Source: Nocardia ninae NBRC 108245 (GTDB taxonomy: Bacteria > Actinomycetota > Actinomycetes > Mycobacteriales > Mycobacteriaceae). From it: a stretch of 64,000 nucleotides of DNA. The notes below the pieces were generated by a model. That model was not told the DNA's origin. It made no database searches and was given only the letters and a program-made list of their open reading frames with translations. The stretch is from contig NZ_BJXA01000021.1 of assembly GCF_007990755.1 (NCBI RefSeq), forward strand, positions 59,721 to 123,720. The letters run 5' to 3'. Shown here one piece after another: positions 28,942 to 38,108 of the stretch. The translations under genes and the position numbers were made by a program. Numbering within the stretch: position 1 is the stretch's first letter; each line of letters opens with the position of its first letter.

Positions 28942-30201
28942 CTAGTACTTCCCGAACAGCACCGCGGCATTGTGGCCGCCGAAGCCGTACGAGTTGTTCA
29001 TCACGTACTGGATGTCCGCGTAACGCGCTGCGCCGCTGACGATGTCGAGATCGATGTCGGCGTCCTGATTTTCGAGATTCAGGGTCGGCGGTATCACCCC
29101 GTCGCGCAGGGTCAGCACCGAGATCGCCGCCTCCAGCGCACCGACCGCGCCCGCCGAATGACCGAGCGCCGATTTGGGCGCGTAGACGGCGGGATGCTTG
29201 CCGATGGCGGCGGCGATTCCCTTGGCCTCGGCCAGATCTCCGAACGGCGTTCCGGTGGCGTGCGCGTTGACATGGTCGACCTCGGTGCCGTCGACGCCCG
29301 CGGTCTGCAGCGCACGGCGCATGGCGCGGGCATTGCCGCGACCCTCGGGATCCGGTGCCACCAGGTGGTATCCGTCGGCGGTCAAGCCCGCCCCGAGCAA
29401 CCTGGCCAGCGGGCGGGCACCGCGCGCCAGGGCGTGCTCCTCGGACTCCAGCACGAGCAGGGCCGCGGATTCACCGAAGACGAAACCGTCCCGGTCGCGG
29501 TCGAACGGGCGCGACGCGCGCTCCGGCTCGGCCACCCGCGAACTCAGGGCGCGCATATTCGTAAAGCCCGCCAGCGCAAGGGCATTGATCCGCCCCTCGA
29601 CGCCACCGGCGACAATGATGTCGGCCTCACCGAGGATGATCGACCGCCACGCGTGCACCAGCGCTTCGCACCCCGACGAGCAGGCCGACACCGGCGTCAC
29701 CACACTCGCTCGCGCGCCGAGTTCCAGCCCGACCACCGCGGCGGGACCGTTCGGCATGGCCATCGGGATGGCGAACGGTGAGACCTTGCGATAACTCTGA
29801 TCCCGCAGCAGGTCGTTCGAGTCGACGATGACCTCGGCGCCGCCGATGCCGGTGCCGATCGAGATGCCGAGCCGGTCCTGGTCCACCTCGGGTGCGCCCA
29901 GGGTTTCCCAGACGCGCTTACCCATCACATAGGCGACCTGCTGGACGTAGGACATGCGCCGCTTCTTGATCCGATCGAGCTCGGCGGTCGGGTCGCTCTT
30001 GAACTGCGCGCCGATATTGATCGGCAGCTGCCTGCTCTCGATCTCCGCGTCGTCGAGCGCCCGGACACCACTCTCGCCCGCCACCAACCCCTTCCAGGTG
30101 GACTCCGCATCGGCGCCGAGGGCGGAGGACACCTCGACCGCGGTCACCACCACGCTTCGGAATCCGCCGTTACGGGTGGAGAACTCGGAGATATCACGCA
30201 T
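28942..30201 (-). CDS. Beta-ketoacyl-ACP synthase, KasA/KasB type
   Basis: A 419-residue condensing enzyme of FAS-II, elongating acyl-ACP with malonyl-ACP. It aligns along its length with mycobacterial KasA/KasB as I recall them (SVVVTAV opening, ESTWKGLVAGESGV, PERASRPFDRDRDGFVFGE, and the end NNSYGFGGHNAAVLFGKY). The catalytic Cys is in TPVSACSSGCEALVHAW and the two His are in HVNAHATGTPFGD and KSALGHSAGAVGA. It is a lone gene without acpP, fabD or accD6, so it is not the main kas operon; a role in mycolic-acid elongation, as for KasB, is inferred. ATG 30201 is used. Confidence 0.92.
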   Translation of the reverse strand: MRDISEFSTRNGGFRSVVVTAVEVSSALGADAESTWKGLVAGESGVRALDDAEIESRQLPINIGAQFKSDPTAELDRIKKRRMSYVQQVAYVMGKRVWETLGAPEVDQDRLGISIGTGIGGAEVIVDSNDLLRDQSYRKVSPFAIPMAMPNGPAAVVGLELGARASVVTPVSACSSGCEALVHAWRSIILGEADIIVAGGVEGRINALALAGFTNMRALSSRVAEPERASRPFDRDRDGFVFGESAALLVLESEEHALARGARPLARLLGAGLTADGYHLVAPDPEGRGNARAMRRALQTAGVDGTEVDHVNAHATGTPFGDLAEAKGIAAAIGKHPAVYAPKSALGHSAGAVGALEAAISVLTLRDGVIPPTLNLENQDADIDLDIVSGAARYADIQYVMNNSYGFGGHNAAVLFGKY

Positions 30202-30282
30202 CGTGTCGAAAATCCTTCATCGGTTCGGCTGGACTGTCCTGCAATCTATTTGGCTGTCGCACGATCGGGGCATGTACGGAAC

Positions 30283-30312
30283 TCTCACAGAGCGGGCTCG
30301 GATGTTGTGAGA
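30283..30312. promoter_or_regulatory. Short inverted repeat upstream of KAS gene
   Basis: TCTCAC (30283-30288) and GTGAGA (30307-30312) are separated by 18 bases in the 242-base stretch between the KAS start and the LysR stop. No gene is seen in this stretch. It could be a regulator site for the KAS promoter, but the arms are short. Confidence 0.2.
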
Positions 30313-30443
30313 ATGTGCCAACGACGCAACGGGATTCAGACCCTAAGCTCTACGACCGACGGCTGTACCAGTGCTTTCGTGAGCCGGTCCGCCGAGCGTC
30401 GCAAGTCCGACTGTAGATACTCGACAATGACCTCGTCGGCGAA

Positions 30444-31358
30444 TTATCGCCCGTTCGGCCCGGATTCGGCAGTGACGCCGACCGCAGCGTTACGGAAAGC
30501 CGCGATCACCGCGGCGATGGCGGGGCTGCCTTCGGCGCGGGGGCGGATCGCCAGTTCGAACAGGCGGGCGGCGCGGACGCCGGTGAGCAGCAGCACGGAG
30601 AGCTCGGGGTGGGCCACCGAATAGCGGGGCATCAACGCGACTCCGTACCCACTGGCGACCAAATTTTCGATGACGCGGAAGTCGTTGAGTCGCTGAGCTA
30701 TTCGCGGTTGAACCCCGGTCAGGGTGGCGATCGAGCGCTGCACGTCATCGATCGGGAAGCCGCCACGAACGCTCAGCCAGGTCTCGTCGGCCAGCTCCTC
30801 GGGGGTCACCGCGGTGCGACCCGCCAGCCGATGGGTCGGCGCGACAACCACATCGATGGGTTCGCGCATGAGCAGGTGCACGGTGACCCTGGGGTCGGCG
30901 ATCGGCGCGGCGCGCTCGTCCCGATGGGTCAGCACCACGTCGTAATCGGCGAGCAGCCGCGACACCTCGCTCGGCGGCAGGTCGACATCGCTCGCGACGA
31001 GGTCGACACCGCTGTCGGCCAACGCGGACAGCACCGCGGGCAGCAGCAGCGCGCCACCGGAGGGGAACACCGCGACGCGCACGCGGCCGCGCGGCGAACC
31101 GCGGTAGTGCGCCATCTCGGCCACCGCGCGATCCAGCGCGGCGAGCACCTCGTCGGCGCGCACCACCAGCGCGCGACCCGCGTCGGTCAGGCGGACCCGG
31201 CGGCCGTCGCGTTCCAGCAGTGCCACGCCCGCTTCCATGGCCAGCACCTTGAGCTGCTGGGAGACGGCCGAGGGCGTCATCGACAGCGCGGCGGCCACCG
31301 CGGCGATGGTGCCGCGATCGGCGAATTCGCGCAGCACGCGCAGCCGATCCACCGACAT
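30444..31358 (-). CDS. LysR family transcriptional regulator
   Basis: A 304-residue regulator. The N-terminal winged helix is DRLRVLREFADRGTIAAVAAAL followed by SMTPSAVSQQLKVLAMEAGVALLERDGRRVRLT, a textbook LysR domain. The effector domain starts RVRVAVFPSGGALLLPAVL. ATG 31358 has GGAG six bases upstream; the GTG at 31388 is in the divergent promoter. It is divergent from an EamA transporter gene, a common LysR-transporter pair, and is likely to regulate it. Confidence 0.9.
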   Translation of the reverse strand: MSVDRLRVLREFADRGTIAAVAAALSMTPSAVSQQLKVLAMEAGVALLERDGRRVRLTDAGRALVVRADEVLAALDRAVAEMAHYRGSPRGRVRVAVFPSGGALLLPAVLSALADSGVDLVASDVDLPPSEVSRLLADYDVVLTHRDERAAPIADPRVTVHLLMREPIDVVVAPTHRLAGRTAVTPEELADETWLSVRGGFPIDDVQRSIATLTGVQPRIAQRLNDFRVIENLVASGYGVALMPRYSVAHPELSVLLLTGVRAARLFELAIRPRAEGSPAIAAVIAAFRNAAVGVTAESGPNGR

Positions 31359-31452
31359 CGACGGCTCCACGTCAGTGCCGGACGTCACGCGCTGCGATCA
31401 TGAAGGAAAACTACCGCAATACTCCACTTCAATTCGATTGTCCTGAACGTTC

Positions 31453-32433
31453 GTGACGCTAACGATGGACCGCGTGAACACTCGTGACCGCCTGCTCGGG
31501 CTGACCGTCGTCCTGCTCTGGGGACTGAACTTCCTCGCCATCCGAGTGGGGCTCGATCACTTCCCGCCCTTCTTCTTCGCCGCGCTGCGCTTCGCGGTCA
31601 TCGCGGTGCCGGTCCTGCTCTTCGTCCCGCGCCCGAAGGTGCGGATGCGCTGGATCCTGCTGTACGGCACCGGCTTCGGCATCCTGCAGTTCGCCTTCCT
31701 GTTCACCGCGATGCGGACCGGCATGCCGACCGGGCTCGCCTCCCTGGTGCTGCAATCGTCCGCACCGTTCACTGTGCTGCTCGGCACGCTGTTCCTGCGC
31801 GAGCGGATCCGGCCGGTGCAGGTCGCAGGAATCGTGGTCGCGATGGCGGGCATGGCGGTGATCGGCTGGGACCGCCTCGAACACGCCAGCCTGCTGCCGG
31901 TGCTGCTGACCTTGGCGGGCGGCTTGGGCTGGGCCTTCGGCAATATCGGTGCGCGCCGGGCCACCCTCGAATCGCCGGGGCTCAACACTTTGCACCTGAC
32001 ACTGTGGATCGCCGTCATCCCGCCGCTGCCGCTGTTCGCACTGTCCGCCGCTGCCGAAGGGCCGACCGTCGGGCTGCGCGCCGTGGCCGACTCGTTCTCC
32101 GCCGCAGGCTGGCCCGCCCTGGTGGCGCTGGCCTACATCGCGGTGCTCGCGACCGTGGTGGGCAGCAGCCTGTGGACCTATTTGATGAGCCGCTACCCCG
32201 CCGGCATCGTCGCGCCGTTGACGCTGCTGGTTCCGGTCGTCGGCATCGCCGCCGCGTGGATGTTCCTCGACGAGACGCCGACGCCGCTGGCACTGCTCGG
32301 TGGTGTCATCGTCATCGCGGGCGCGTTCGCCGCGACCTCGGGCCACCGCCCGGCGGTGGCCGCCGATCAAGCGGTAGAGCTCGATGCCGCCGCCGGGCGC
32401 CGGCCTTCCACATCGCAACTCGTGCAGACCTGA
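31453..32433 (+). CDS. EamA/DMT family transporter
   Basis: A 326-residue drug/metabolite transporter with ten predicted helices in two EamA repeats. Landmarks are LLGLTVVLLWGLNFLAIRVG at the start of repeat 1, LVLQSSAPFTVLLGTLFLRERI, and in repeat 2 LWTYLMSRYPAGIVAPLTLLVPVVG. Such proteins export amino acids or their derivatives. The start may be GTG 31453 or ATG 31465. It is divergent from a LysR gene and followed by a hairpin. Confidence 0.9.
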   Translation: MTLTMDRVNTRDRLLGLTVVLLWGLNFLAIRVGLDHFPPFFFAALRFAVIAVPVLLFVPRPKVRMRWILLYGTGFGILQFAFLFTAMRTGMPTGLASLVLQSSAPFTVLLGTLFLRERIRPVQVAGIVVAMAGMAVIGWDRLEHASLLPVLLTLAGGLGWAFGNIGARRATLESPGLNTLHLTLWIAVIPPLPLFALSAAAEGPTVGLRAVADSFSAAGWPALVALAYIAVLATVVGSSLWTYLMSRYPAGIVAPLTLLVPVVGIAAAWMFLDETPTPLALLGGVIVIAGAFAATSGHRPAVAADQAVELDAAAGRRPSTSQLVQT

Positions 32434-32455
32434 GACTCCCGTTGACAACGTCGCG

Positions 32456-32484
32456 CGCCGGGCCCACGCGGAGCGGGCCTGGCG
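32456..32484 (+). terminator. Possible terminator after EamA gene
   Basis: A 10-bp GC stem (32456-32465 with 32475-32484, one G-U pair) and a 9-base loop, 23 bases after the EamA stop. No T run follows. The rest of the 286-base gap to the next gene holds no gene that I can support. Confidence 0.4.
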
Positions 32485-32719
32485 ACGACCGCTGTGCCGA
32501 ATCCCGAAACGGCGCGGATATTTATGTGTGCCAACGGGTTCGAGAAACCGTCATCACAGGTTCGCCTATCCGAACCCGAATATCGCTATGCTCACATCCG
32601 CCGTCCGAATCAGCCTTCACCTCGGGCCAGGCACGGGGCGGGTACGCCGGTGCGGACCTGCCGCTTTACAGTAGTGACAACGTGTAACAAAGGTCCCGAG
32701 GCTAGGCACAGTGCGGCGC

Positions 32720-34495
32720 ATGGCAGATGATCGGTGGACCGTATCGCGGAGGACAGTGCTTCGCGGAACGGCTACAGCGGGGGTAGCGACGGCGGGGGCA
32801 CTGCTGACCGGTGCACTGAGATCGGGTCCTGCCGCCGGTAGTCCGGGCGGTAGGCAGGTCGCGGTTCTCGGCGGTGGCGTAGCGGGCTTGACCGCGGCGC
32901 ACGAACTGATCGAACGCGGTTTCCAGGTAACGATTTTCGAGCGCCGCGCCTGGGGCGGCAAGGCGCGCAGCGTGCCGGTGCCGGGCACCGCTTCCGGCGG
33001 CAGGCCGGAGTTACCCGGCGAGCACGGTTTCCGGTTCTTCCCCGGCTTCTATCAACACGTGCCGGACACCATGCGCCGGATCCCGTTCGCGGACAACCCC
33101 AATGGCGTGTGGAACAACCTGGTCGCGGTGCCGGAGGCGCGCTTCGCCCGGCGCGACGGCGACGATTTCCGGCTGCCGCTGGGCCCACGGGCCCGTATGG
33201 CGTTCAACCCGGACAGTTTCCGGGAAACGCTCGGCGCTGCCCTCGCCACCACCCTCAAAATGCCTGGCAGCGAAGGCCTCTACTTCGCCAATCGCCTGCT
33301 GGTGTTCAACAGCAGCTGCGATGCCCGCCGCCTCGGCCAGTGGGAACACACCTCCTGGCGCGACTATGTCGGCGGCCACGAGCGCTCCCACGAATTCCGC
33401 GCGCTGCTCTCGCGCACGCTGACCAGCATCATGGTCGCCGCGAAGGAAGACGTCGCCAGCGTCCGCACCATCGGCAACATGGGCGAACAGTTCCTGGGCA
33501 ATCCGGCTGAGATCGGCAACGACGGCGGACTCGACCGAGTCCTGAACGGGCCGACCAACGCCGTCTGGATCGACCCGTGGCTGCAGCGGATGCGCGAGCT
33601 CGGCGTGCAGTTCGAGCTCGGCGCCGAGGTGCGCGGGCTCGAGGTGCGCGACCGCCGGATCGCCGCGGCCCGCATCGTGGACCGCACCGGCACCCAACGC
33701 ACCATCGACGCCGACTATTTCGTGGTCGCCGTACCCGCCGAGCAGGCCCGTGCCCTCTGGTCGCCCGACGTGCTGGCCGTGCGGCCCGAATTGGCCGCGA
33801 TGGACCGGCTTTTCAGCGACTGGATGAACGGCATCCAGTTCTATCTGCGCACCCCCGCCGACATCTCCCGCGGCCACACCGCCTACATCGACGCGCCGTG
33901 GGCACTCACCTCGATCAATCAGAACCAGGTGTGGGCCCGCAAATTCAGCGAGTTCGGCGACGGCACGGTGCAGGACTGCCTGTCGGTCGACATCTCCGAC
34001 TGGAACACACCGGGCATCCTGTTCGGCAAGCCCGCCAAGGAGTGCACGCACGAGGAGATCGCCCGCGAGGTCTGGGCGCAGCTGACCGCACACCTGGACG
34101 ACCGCGGCGACCTGCTGCGCGAGGCCGACCTGCACTCGTGGTTCCTCGACCCCGGCATCACCTGGCAGCCGGACCAGCGGCGCAACACCAACGCCGACCC
34201 GCTGCTGATCAATACCGCGGGCTCGTGGGAGTTTCGACCGGAACCACACGGCGCGCTCGAAAACCTGTTCCTCGCCGGCGATTACGTGCGCACCAATGTG
34301 GACCTGGCCACCATGGAAGGTGCCAACGAATCCGCCCGCGCGGCAGTGAACGCGCTGCTGGACGTGGCGGGCTCGAATGCGGAGCGTTGCCGGATGTTCA
34401 CGCTGTACCGGGCGACCGAACTCGAACCGCTGCGCCGCATCGACGCCGACCGCTACGCCGCGGGCGCGCCCAACATGTTCGACCTCCAGCTCTGA
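32720..34495 (+). CDS. Tat-exported FAD-dependent amine oxidase/desaturase-like enzyme
   Basis: A 591-residue flavoprotein. The leader has a twin-arginine motif (SRRTVLRGTA) and a hydrophobic stretch ending around residue 39. The FAD loop is VAVLGGGVAGLTAAHELIERG, followed by GGKARS, and GEHGFRFFPGFYQHVPDTMRR, the motif seen in phytoene-desaturase and hydroxysqualene-dehydroxylase-like enzymes. The C-terminus has LENLFLAGDYVRTNVDLATMEGANESARAAVNALL, the second FAD segment. ATG 32720 is preferred to GTG 32711. Exported amine-oxidase-like enzymes of this type are uncharacterised; the substrate could be a carotenoid, isoprenoid or lipid. Confidence 0.82.
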   Translation: MADDRWTVSRRTVLRGTATAGVATAGALLTGALRSGPAAGSPGGRQVAVLGGGVAGLTAAHELIERGFQVTIFERRAWGGKARSVPVPGTASGGRPELPGEHGFRFFPGFYQHVPDTMRRIPFADNPNGVWNNLVAVPEARFARRDGDDFRLPLGPRARMAFNPDSFRETLGAALATTLKMPGSEGLYFANRLLVFNSSCDARRLGQWEHTSWRDYVGGHERSHEFRALLSRTLTSIMVAAKEDVASVRTIGNMGEQFLGNPAEIGNDGGLDRVLNGPTNAVWIDPWLQRMRELGVQFELGAEVRGLEVRDRRIAAARIVDRTGTQRTIDADYFVVAVPAEQARALWSPDVLAVRPELAAMDRLFSDWMNGIQFYLRTPADISRGHTAYIDAPWALTSINQNQVWARKFSEFGDGTVQDCLSVDISDWNTPGILFGKPAKECTHEEIAREVWAQLTAHLDDRGDLLREADLHSWFLDPGITWQPDQRRNTNADPLLINTAGSWEFRPEPHGALENLFLAGDYVRTNVDLATMEGANESARAAVNALLDVAGSNAERCRMFTLYRATELEPLRRIDADRYAAGAPNMFDLQL

Positions 34496-34552
34496 GGCGA
34501 CCGATCGCCCTACCGCAGCACCGGATTCGCCACGACGATGCTTGAATCGGGT

Positions 34553-35176
34553 ATGCGTGCGATCACCGACCCGACCGAACTGCGACAACTGCTCGGCGAG
34601 GTGCCACCCCGCGCCGCCAACAAAGAGCGGGTCGCGCTGCACCCCAGGGACCGCGACTGGATCGCCGCCAGCCCGTTCCTGGTGATGAGCACCAGCGACG
34701 CCGCCGGCAACTGCGACGCGTCACCGAAGGGCGATCCGGCGGGCTTCGTGCGGGTGCTCGACGACCGCACCCTCGCGATTCCCGAGCGTCCGGGCAACCG
34801 GCGGGCCGACGGGTACCTCAACATCCTCAGCAATCCGCACGTCGGCCTGATGTTCGTTATCCCGGGCCGCAGCCAGACCCTGCGGATCAACGGCCGCGCC
34901 GAGCTCGTCGGTGACGCCCCCTACTTCGACGACATGGTGGTGCGCGGCCACCGCCCGATCCTCGCCGTGCAGGTCGAGATCGAGCAGATCTTCTTCCACT
35001 GCGCGAAGGCCTTCCTGCGCAGCCACCTCTGGGAGCCGGGGCAGTGGCCCGACGACGGCCTGCCGTCATGGGCTCACCTGGTCAAGGAAGTTCAGGCCGA
35101 CACCACCGAGAGCATCGAGGAGCTCGAGCACCACTACGCGCCCGCCAACTACAACGCCAAGCTCTACCAGGGCTGA
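34553..35176 (+). CDS. Pyridoxamine 5'-phosphate oxidase-like FMN-binding protein
   Basis: A 207-residue split-barrel flavin protein of the MSMEG_1061-like PPOX group. The segment FLVMSTSDAAGNCDASPKGD, the IPERPGNRRADGYLNILSNPHVGLMFVIPG region (phosphate and FMN contacts) and RINGRAELVGD are characteristic. The C-terminal part IFFHCAKAFLRSHLWEP is typical of this subgroup. Substrate unknown. ATG 34553 gives a typical start; ATG 34538 is also in frame. It sits between the FAD enzyme and murT without obvious coupling. Confidence 0.85.
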   Translation: MRAITDPTELRQLLGEVPPRAANKERVALHPRDRDWIAASPFLVMSTSDAAGNCDASPKGDPAGFVRVLDDRTLAIPERPGNRRADGYLNILSNPHVGLMFVIPGRSQTLRINGRAELVGDAPYFDDMVVRGHRPILAVQVEIEQIFFHCAKAFLRSHLWEPGQWPDDGLPSWAHLVKEVQADTTESIEELEHHYAPANYNAKLYQG

Positions 35177-35244
35177 ACGGCCGGGTGGGCTACGCCACTG
35201 GACCGGGCCGCGCCGGGAACCGGCGCCGAACATAGACTCGCGGC

Positions 35245-36480
35245 GTGGCAGACATTTCGGTGCGTGGGCGTATTGCACTGCGGGCGGCGGCGGCAGCGTC
35301 GTGGGCCTCGCAGAAGGCGGGGCGCGGCAAGGGATCGATGATCGGCGGGCTCATCGCCCTGCAGATCGACAAGACGATCATGGGCCAGCTCGGCCGTGGC
35401 AAGCGCACGGTGCTGATCACCGGCACCAACGGCAAGTCGACCACGACCAGGATGACCACCGCCGCGCTGAGCACGCTCGGCGCGGTCGCCACCCAGGCCG
35501 ACGGCGCCAATATGGACGCGGGCATCGTGGCCGCGCTCAGCGTGCACCGGGACGCGCCGCTCGCCGCGATCGAGGTGGACGAGCTGCACCTGCCGCACGT
35601 CACCGACGCGCTCGACCCGGCCGCCGTCGTGCTGCTGAACCTGAGCCGCGACCAGCTGGACCGGGTCGGCGAGATCAACATGATCGAGCGCAAGCTGCGC
35701 GCGGGCCTGGCTCGGCATCCGGACACCGTGGTGATCGCCAACTGCGACGACGTGCTGGTGACCTCGATCGCCTACGACCACCCGAACGTGGTGTGGGTGG
35801 CCGCGGGCAGCGGTTGGTCGATGGACGCGACCAGCTGCCCGCGCAGTGGTGAGCCGATCCTCTGGGAGGGTTCGCACTGGCGTAGCACCGGCGCGGATTT
35901 TGAACGGCCCGAACCTGATTGGTGGCTGGACGGGGACGACCTGGTCGGCCCCGACGGTCTGCGGTTCCCGCTGAAACTGGCGCTGCCCGGCCGGGCCAAC
36001 CGGGGCAATGCCGCACAGGCGGTGGCCGCGGCGATCGCCCTCGGCGCCGATCCGGCGGCCGCGGTCACCGCGACCGGCACGGTGCGCGAGATCGCGGGCC
36101 GCTACCGGACGGTGCAGGTCGGTGAGCATGCCGCGCGACTGCTGCTGGCGAAGAACCCGGCGGGCTGGCAGGAAGCGCTGTCGATGATCGAGCCCGCCTC
36201 GGCCGGACTGGTGATCGCGGTGAACGGGCAGGTGCCCGACGGCGAGGACCTGTCCTGGCTGTGGGACGTGCGGTTCGAGCACTTCGAGGGCGTGCAGGTG
36301 GTCGCATCCGGCGAGCGGGCCACCGATCTCGCGGTGCGCCTCACCTACGCCGGCGTCGAACACACCACGGTGCCGAACCCGTTGCGCGCCATCGCCTCCT
36401 GCCCGGCGGGCCACGTCGAGGTGCTGGCAAACTACACCGCATTCCGGGATCTCAACCGCGACCTCGAGGCGAAGCAATGA
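35245..36480 (+). CDS. murT: Lipid II isoglutaminyl synthase, Mur ligase subunit
   Basis: A 411-residue Mur-ligase-like protein that, with GatD, amidates the D-glutamate of lipid II in peptidoglycan. The ATP loop is ITGTNGKSTTTRM (Gly60-Thr66), then DGANMDAGIV and the aspartate region IEVDELHLPHV; the C-terminal DUF1727 domain is from about residue 285. The zinc-ribbon region reads ATSCPRSGEPILWEG and STGADF, leaving just one Cys where S. aureus MurT has four. GTG 35245 is the start. It overlaps gatD by ATGA. Rv3712-Rv3713 in mycobacteria are the equivalent pair. Confidence 0.93.
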   Translation: MADISVRGRIALRAAAAASWASQKAGRGKGSMIGGLIALQIDKTIMGQLGRGKRTVLITGTNGKSTTTRMTTAALSTLGAVATQADGANMDAGIVAALSVHRDAPLAAIEVDELHLPHVTDALDPAAVVLLNLSRDQLDRVGEINMIERKLRAGLARHPDTVVIANCDDVLVTSIAYDHPNVVWVAAGSGWSMDATSCPRSGEPILWEGSHWRSTGADFERPEPDWWLDGDDLVGPDGLRFPLKLALPGRANRGNAAQAVAAAIALGADPAAAVTATGTVREIAGRYRTVQVGEHAARLLLAKNPAGWQEALSMIEPASAGLVIAVNGQVPDGEDLSWLWDVRFEHFEGVQVVASGERATDLAVRLTYAGVEHTTVPNPLRAIASCPAGHVEVLANYTAFRDLNRDLEAKQ

Positions 36481-37187
36481 CTGAATCGACCGTCCGCATC
36501 GGTCTCGTGCTGCCCGATGTGATGGGCACCTACGGCGACGGGGGAAACGCGCTGGTGCTGCGGCAGCGGCTGCGGCTGCGCGGCTACGACGCCGAGGTCG
36601 TCGAGATCACGCTGGCCGACCCGGTTCCCGAGTCGCTGGACATCTACACCCTTGGCGGTGCGGAAGATTCGGCGCAGCGGCTGGCGACCCGGCACCTGCA
36701 GCGCTACCCGGGCCTGCAACAGGCGGCCGCGAAAGGCACTCCGGTGCTGGCCATCTGCGCCGCCATCCAGGTACTCGGCCAGTGGTACGAGACGTCCACC
36801 GGCGAGCGGGTCGACGGCGTCGGCATGATCGACGTCACCACCGCGCCGCAGGCCAAGCGCGCGATCGGCGAGGTGACCACCGCTCCCCTGCTCGCCGGGC
36901 TCAGCGCGGCGCTGACCGGTTTCGAAAACCACCGGGGCGGCACAAAACTCGGCGGTGACGCGACCGGTCTGGCCCGGGTGACCCGCGGGATCGGCAACGG
37001 CGTCGGTGACGGGCTCGAAGGCGTGGTGCAGGGTTCGGTGATCGGCACCTACATGCACGGCCCCGCATTGGCCCGCAATCCCGAACTCGCCGACTTGTTG
37101 CTGGCGCGTGCGCTGGGCGTCGCGGAATTGGCGCCGCTGCCGATGCCGGAGGTCGAGCAATTGCGCCGCGAACGCTTGCGCGCGTAG
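36477..37187 (+). CDS. gatD: Lipid II isoglutaminyl synthase, glutamine amidotransferase subunit
   Basis: A 236-residue class-I-like glutaminase of the CobB/CobQ type that supplies ammonia to MurT. The catalytic Cys94 lies in VLAICAAIQVLG, matching the position known in S. aureus GatD, and the catalytic His194 in GTYMHGPALARNPELAD. It starts at ATG 36477 overlapping the murT stop (ATGA), so the two subunits are translationally coupled. Earlier databases call it CobQ2. Confidence 0.94.
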   Translation: MTESTVRIGLVLPDVMGTYGDGGNALVLRQRLRLRGYDAEVVEITLADPVPESLDIYTLGGAEDSAQRLATRHLQRYPGLQQAAAKGTPVLAICAAIQVLGQWYETSTGERVDGVGMIDVTTAPQAKRAIGEVTTAPLLAGLSAALTGFENHRGGTKLGGDATGLARVTRGIGNGVGDGLEGVVQGSVIGTYMHGPALARNPELADLLLARALGVAELAPLPMPEVEQLRRERLRA

Positions 37188-37300
37188 GTTACTCCGCCTG
37201 CGGGCAGCACAATGCCAGGTCGCGTCGTGATTGATCGACAAACACGACTCGACCGATAGGCTCCGGGGTCTGCGGCTATTTGCACGCTACGCTCCCCGCT

Positions 37301-38047
37301 ATGACGACGATCACGCCGGGGTCACCTGCCGAATCAATGACGCAGCCGGTAATGCCACGCCGTCCACCGATTTGGGCCCGCTGGCGCAGCCTGCTATGGC
37401 CGCGCCCGTTGTATCTGTCGCTGATCGTTTCCTCGGTAGTGGCGCTCAAGGCGTTCGAGATGTCTTTTGCCGCACTGCACCATCTGGCCGTTCGCAACTT
37501 GGTGGAACCCGAACTGGCGGCGAATGTGCCGATCGCCATCGACGGCCTCGTTGTCGGCTCCATCGTCGCCACCGCGTCATTTCCCAAACGCAGTGCGGGA
37601 TGGTGGTATGCGACGGGCCTTTTCGTGGTCTCGACGCTGGTTTCGGTCGCCGGAAATATCGAATACGCGCGGGAAATCGGCGGCGGGCCGGTGTCGTTGA
37701 TCATCTATGCCGGAATGCCACTGACCCTGCTCTTCGCGGTGCACCTGACCCTCATCCTGCTGGCACGCAACAGTGCGACACGACGCGCCACCGTCGTCGC
37801 GGAATCCGAGCAACTCGCGGTCGATGATGCCCCGGATCTGGTGACGTCGCCGCAGCTCAACGGCCACACCCTGAGCAACGGGCAGACAACGGCCAACGGG
37901 CACGCACAGAGCAACGGACACGCACCGAGCAACGGCAACGACCACCCGCAGACCGGGCCCGCGGCACCCTTCGCCACCGGGCCGAACACCCCGATGCGTT
38001 TCAACACCTTCGACGCCGACGGCCGAAAGCTGGTCAACCACCGATAA
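37301..38047 (+). CDS. DUF2637-type membrane protein with NG-rich tail
   Basis: A 248-residue protein. Four hydrophobic segments are visible: LYLSLIVSSVVALKAFEMSF, VPIAIDGLVVGSIVATASF, WYATGLFVVSTLVSVAGNIEYA and LIIYAGMPLTLLFAVHLTLIL; the PIAIDGLVV segment is characteristic of DUF2637, a family seen on actinobacterial plasmids and near DNA-transfer genes. From residue about 187 the tail repeats NGH/SNG units (NGHTLSNGQTTANGHAQSNG, NGHAPSNGND), then ends with a charged segment. ATG 37301 is used. The next gene also ends in an NG-rich tail. No transfer genes lie close by. Confidence 0.72.
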   Translation: MTTITPGSPAESMTQPVMPRRPPIWARWRSLLWPRPLYLSLIVSSVVALKAFEMSFAALHHLAVRNLVEPELAANVPIAIDGLVVGSIVATASFPKRSAGWWYATGLFVVSTLVSVAGNIEYAREIGGGPVSLIIYAGMPLTLLFAVHLTLILLARNSATRRATVVAESEQLAVDDAPDLVTSPQLNGHTLSNGQTTANGHAQSNGHAPSNGNDHPQTGPAAPFATGPNTPMRFNTFDADGRKLVNHR

Positions 38048-38108
38048 TCACGCCGCGACGTCCGGGTAGTTATTCACTCACGCTCGACTACTTCGATGGA
38101 GAAAAACA

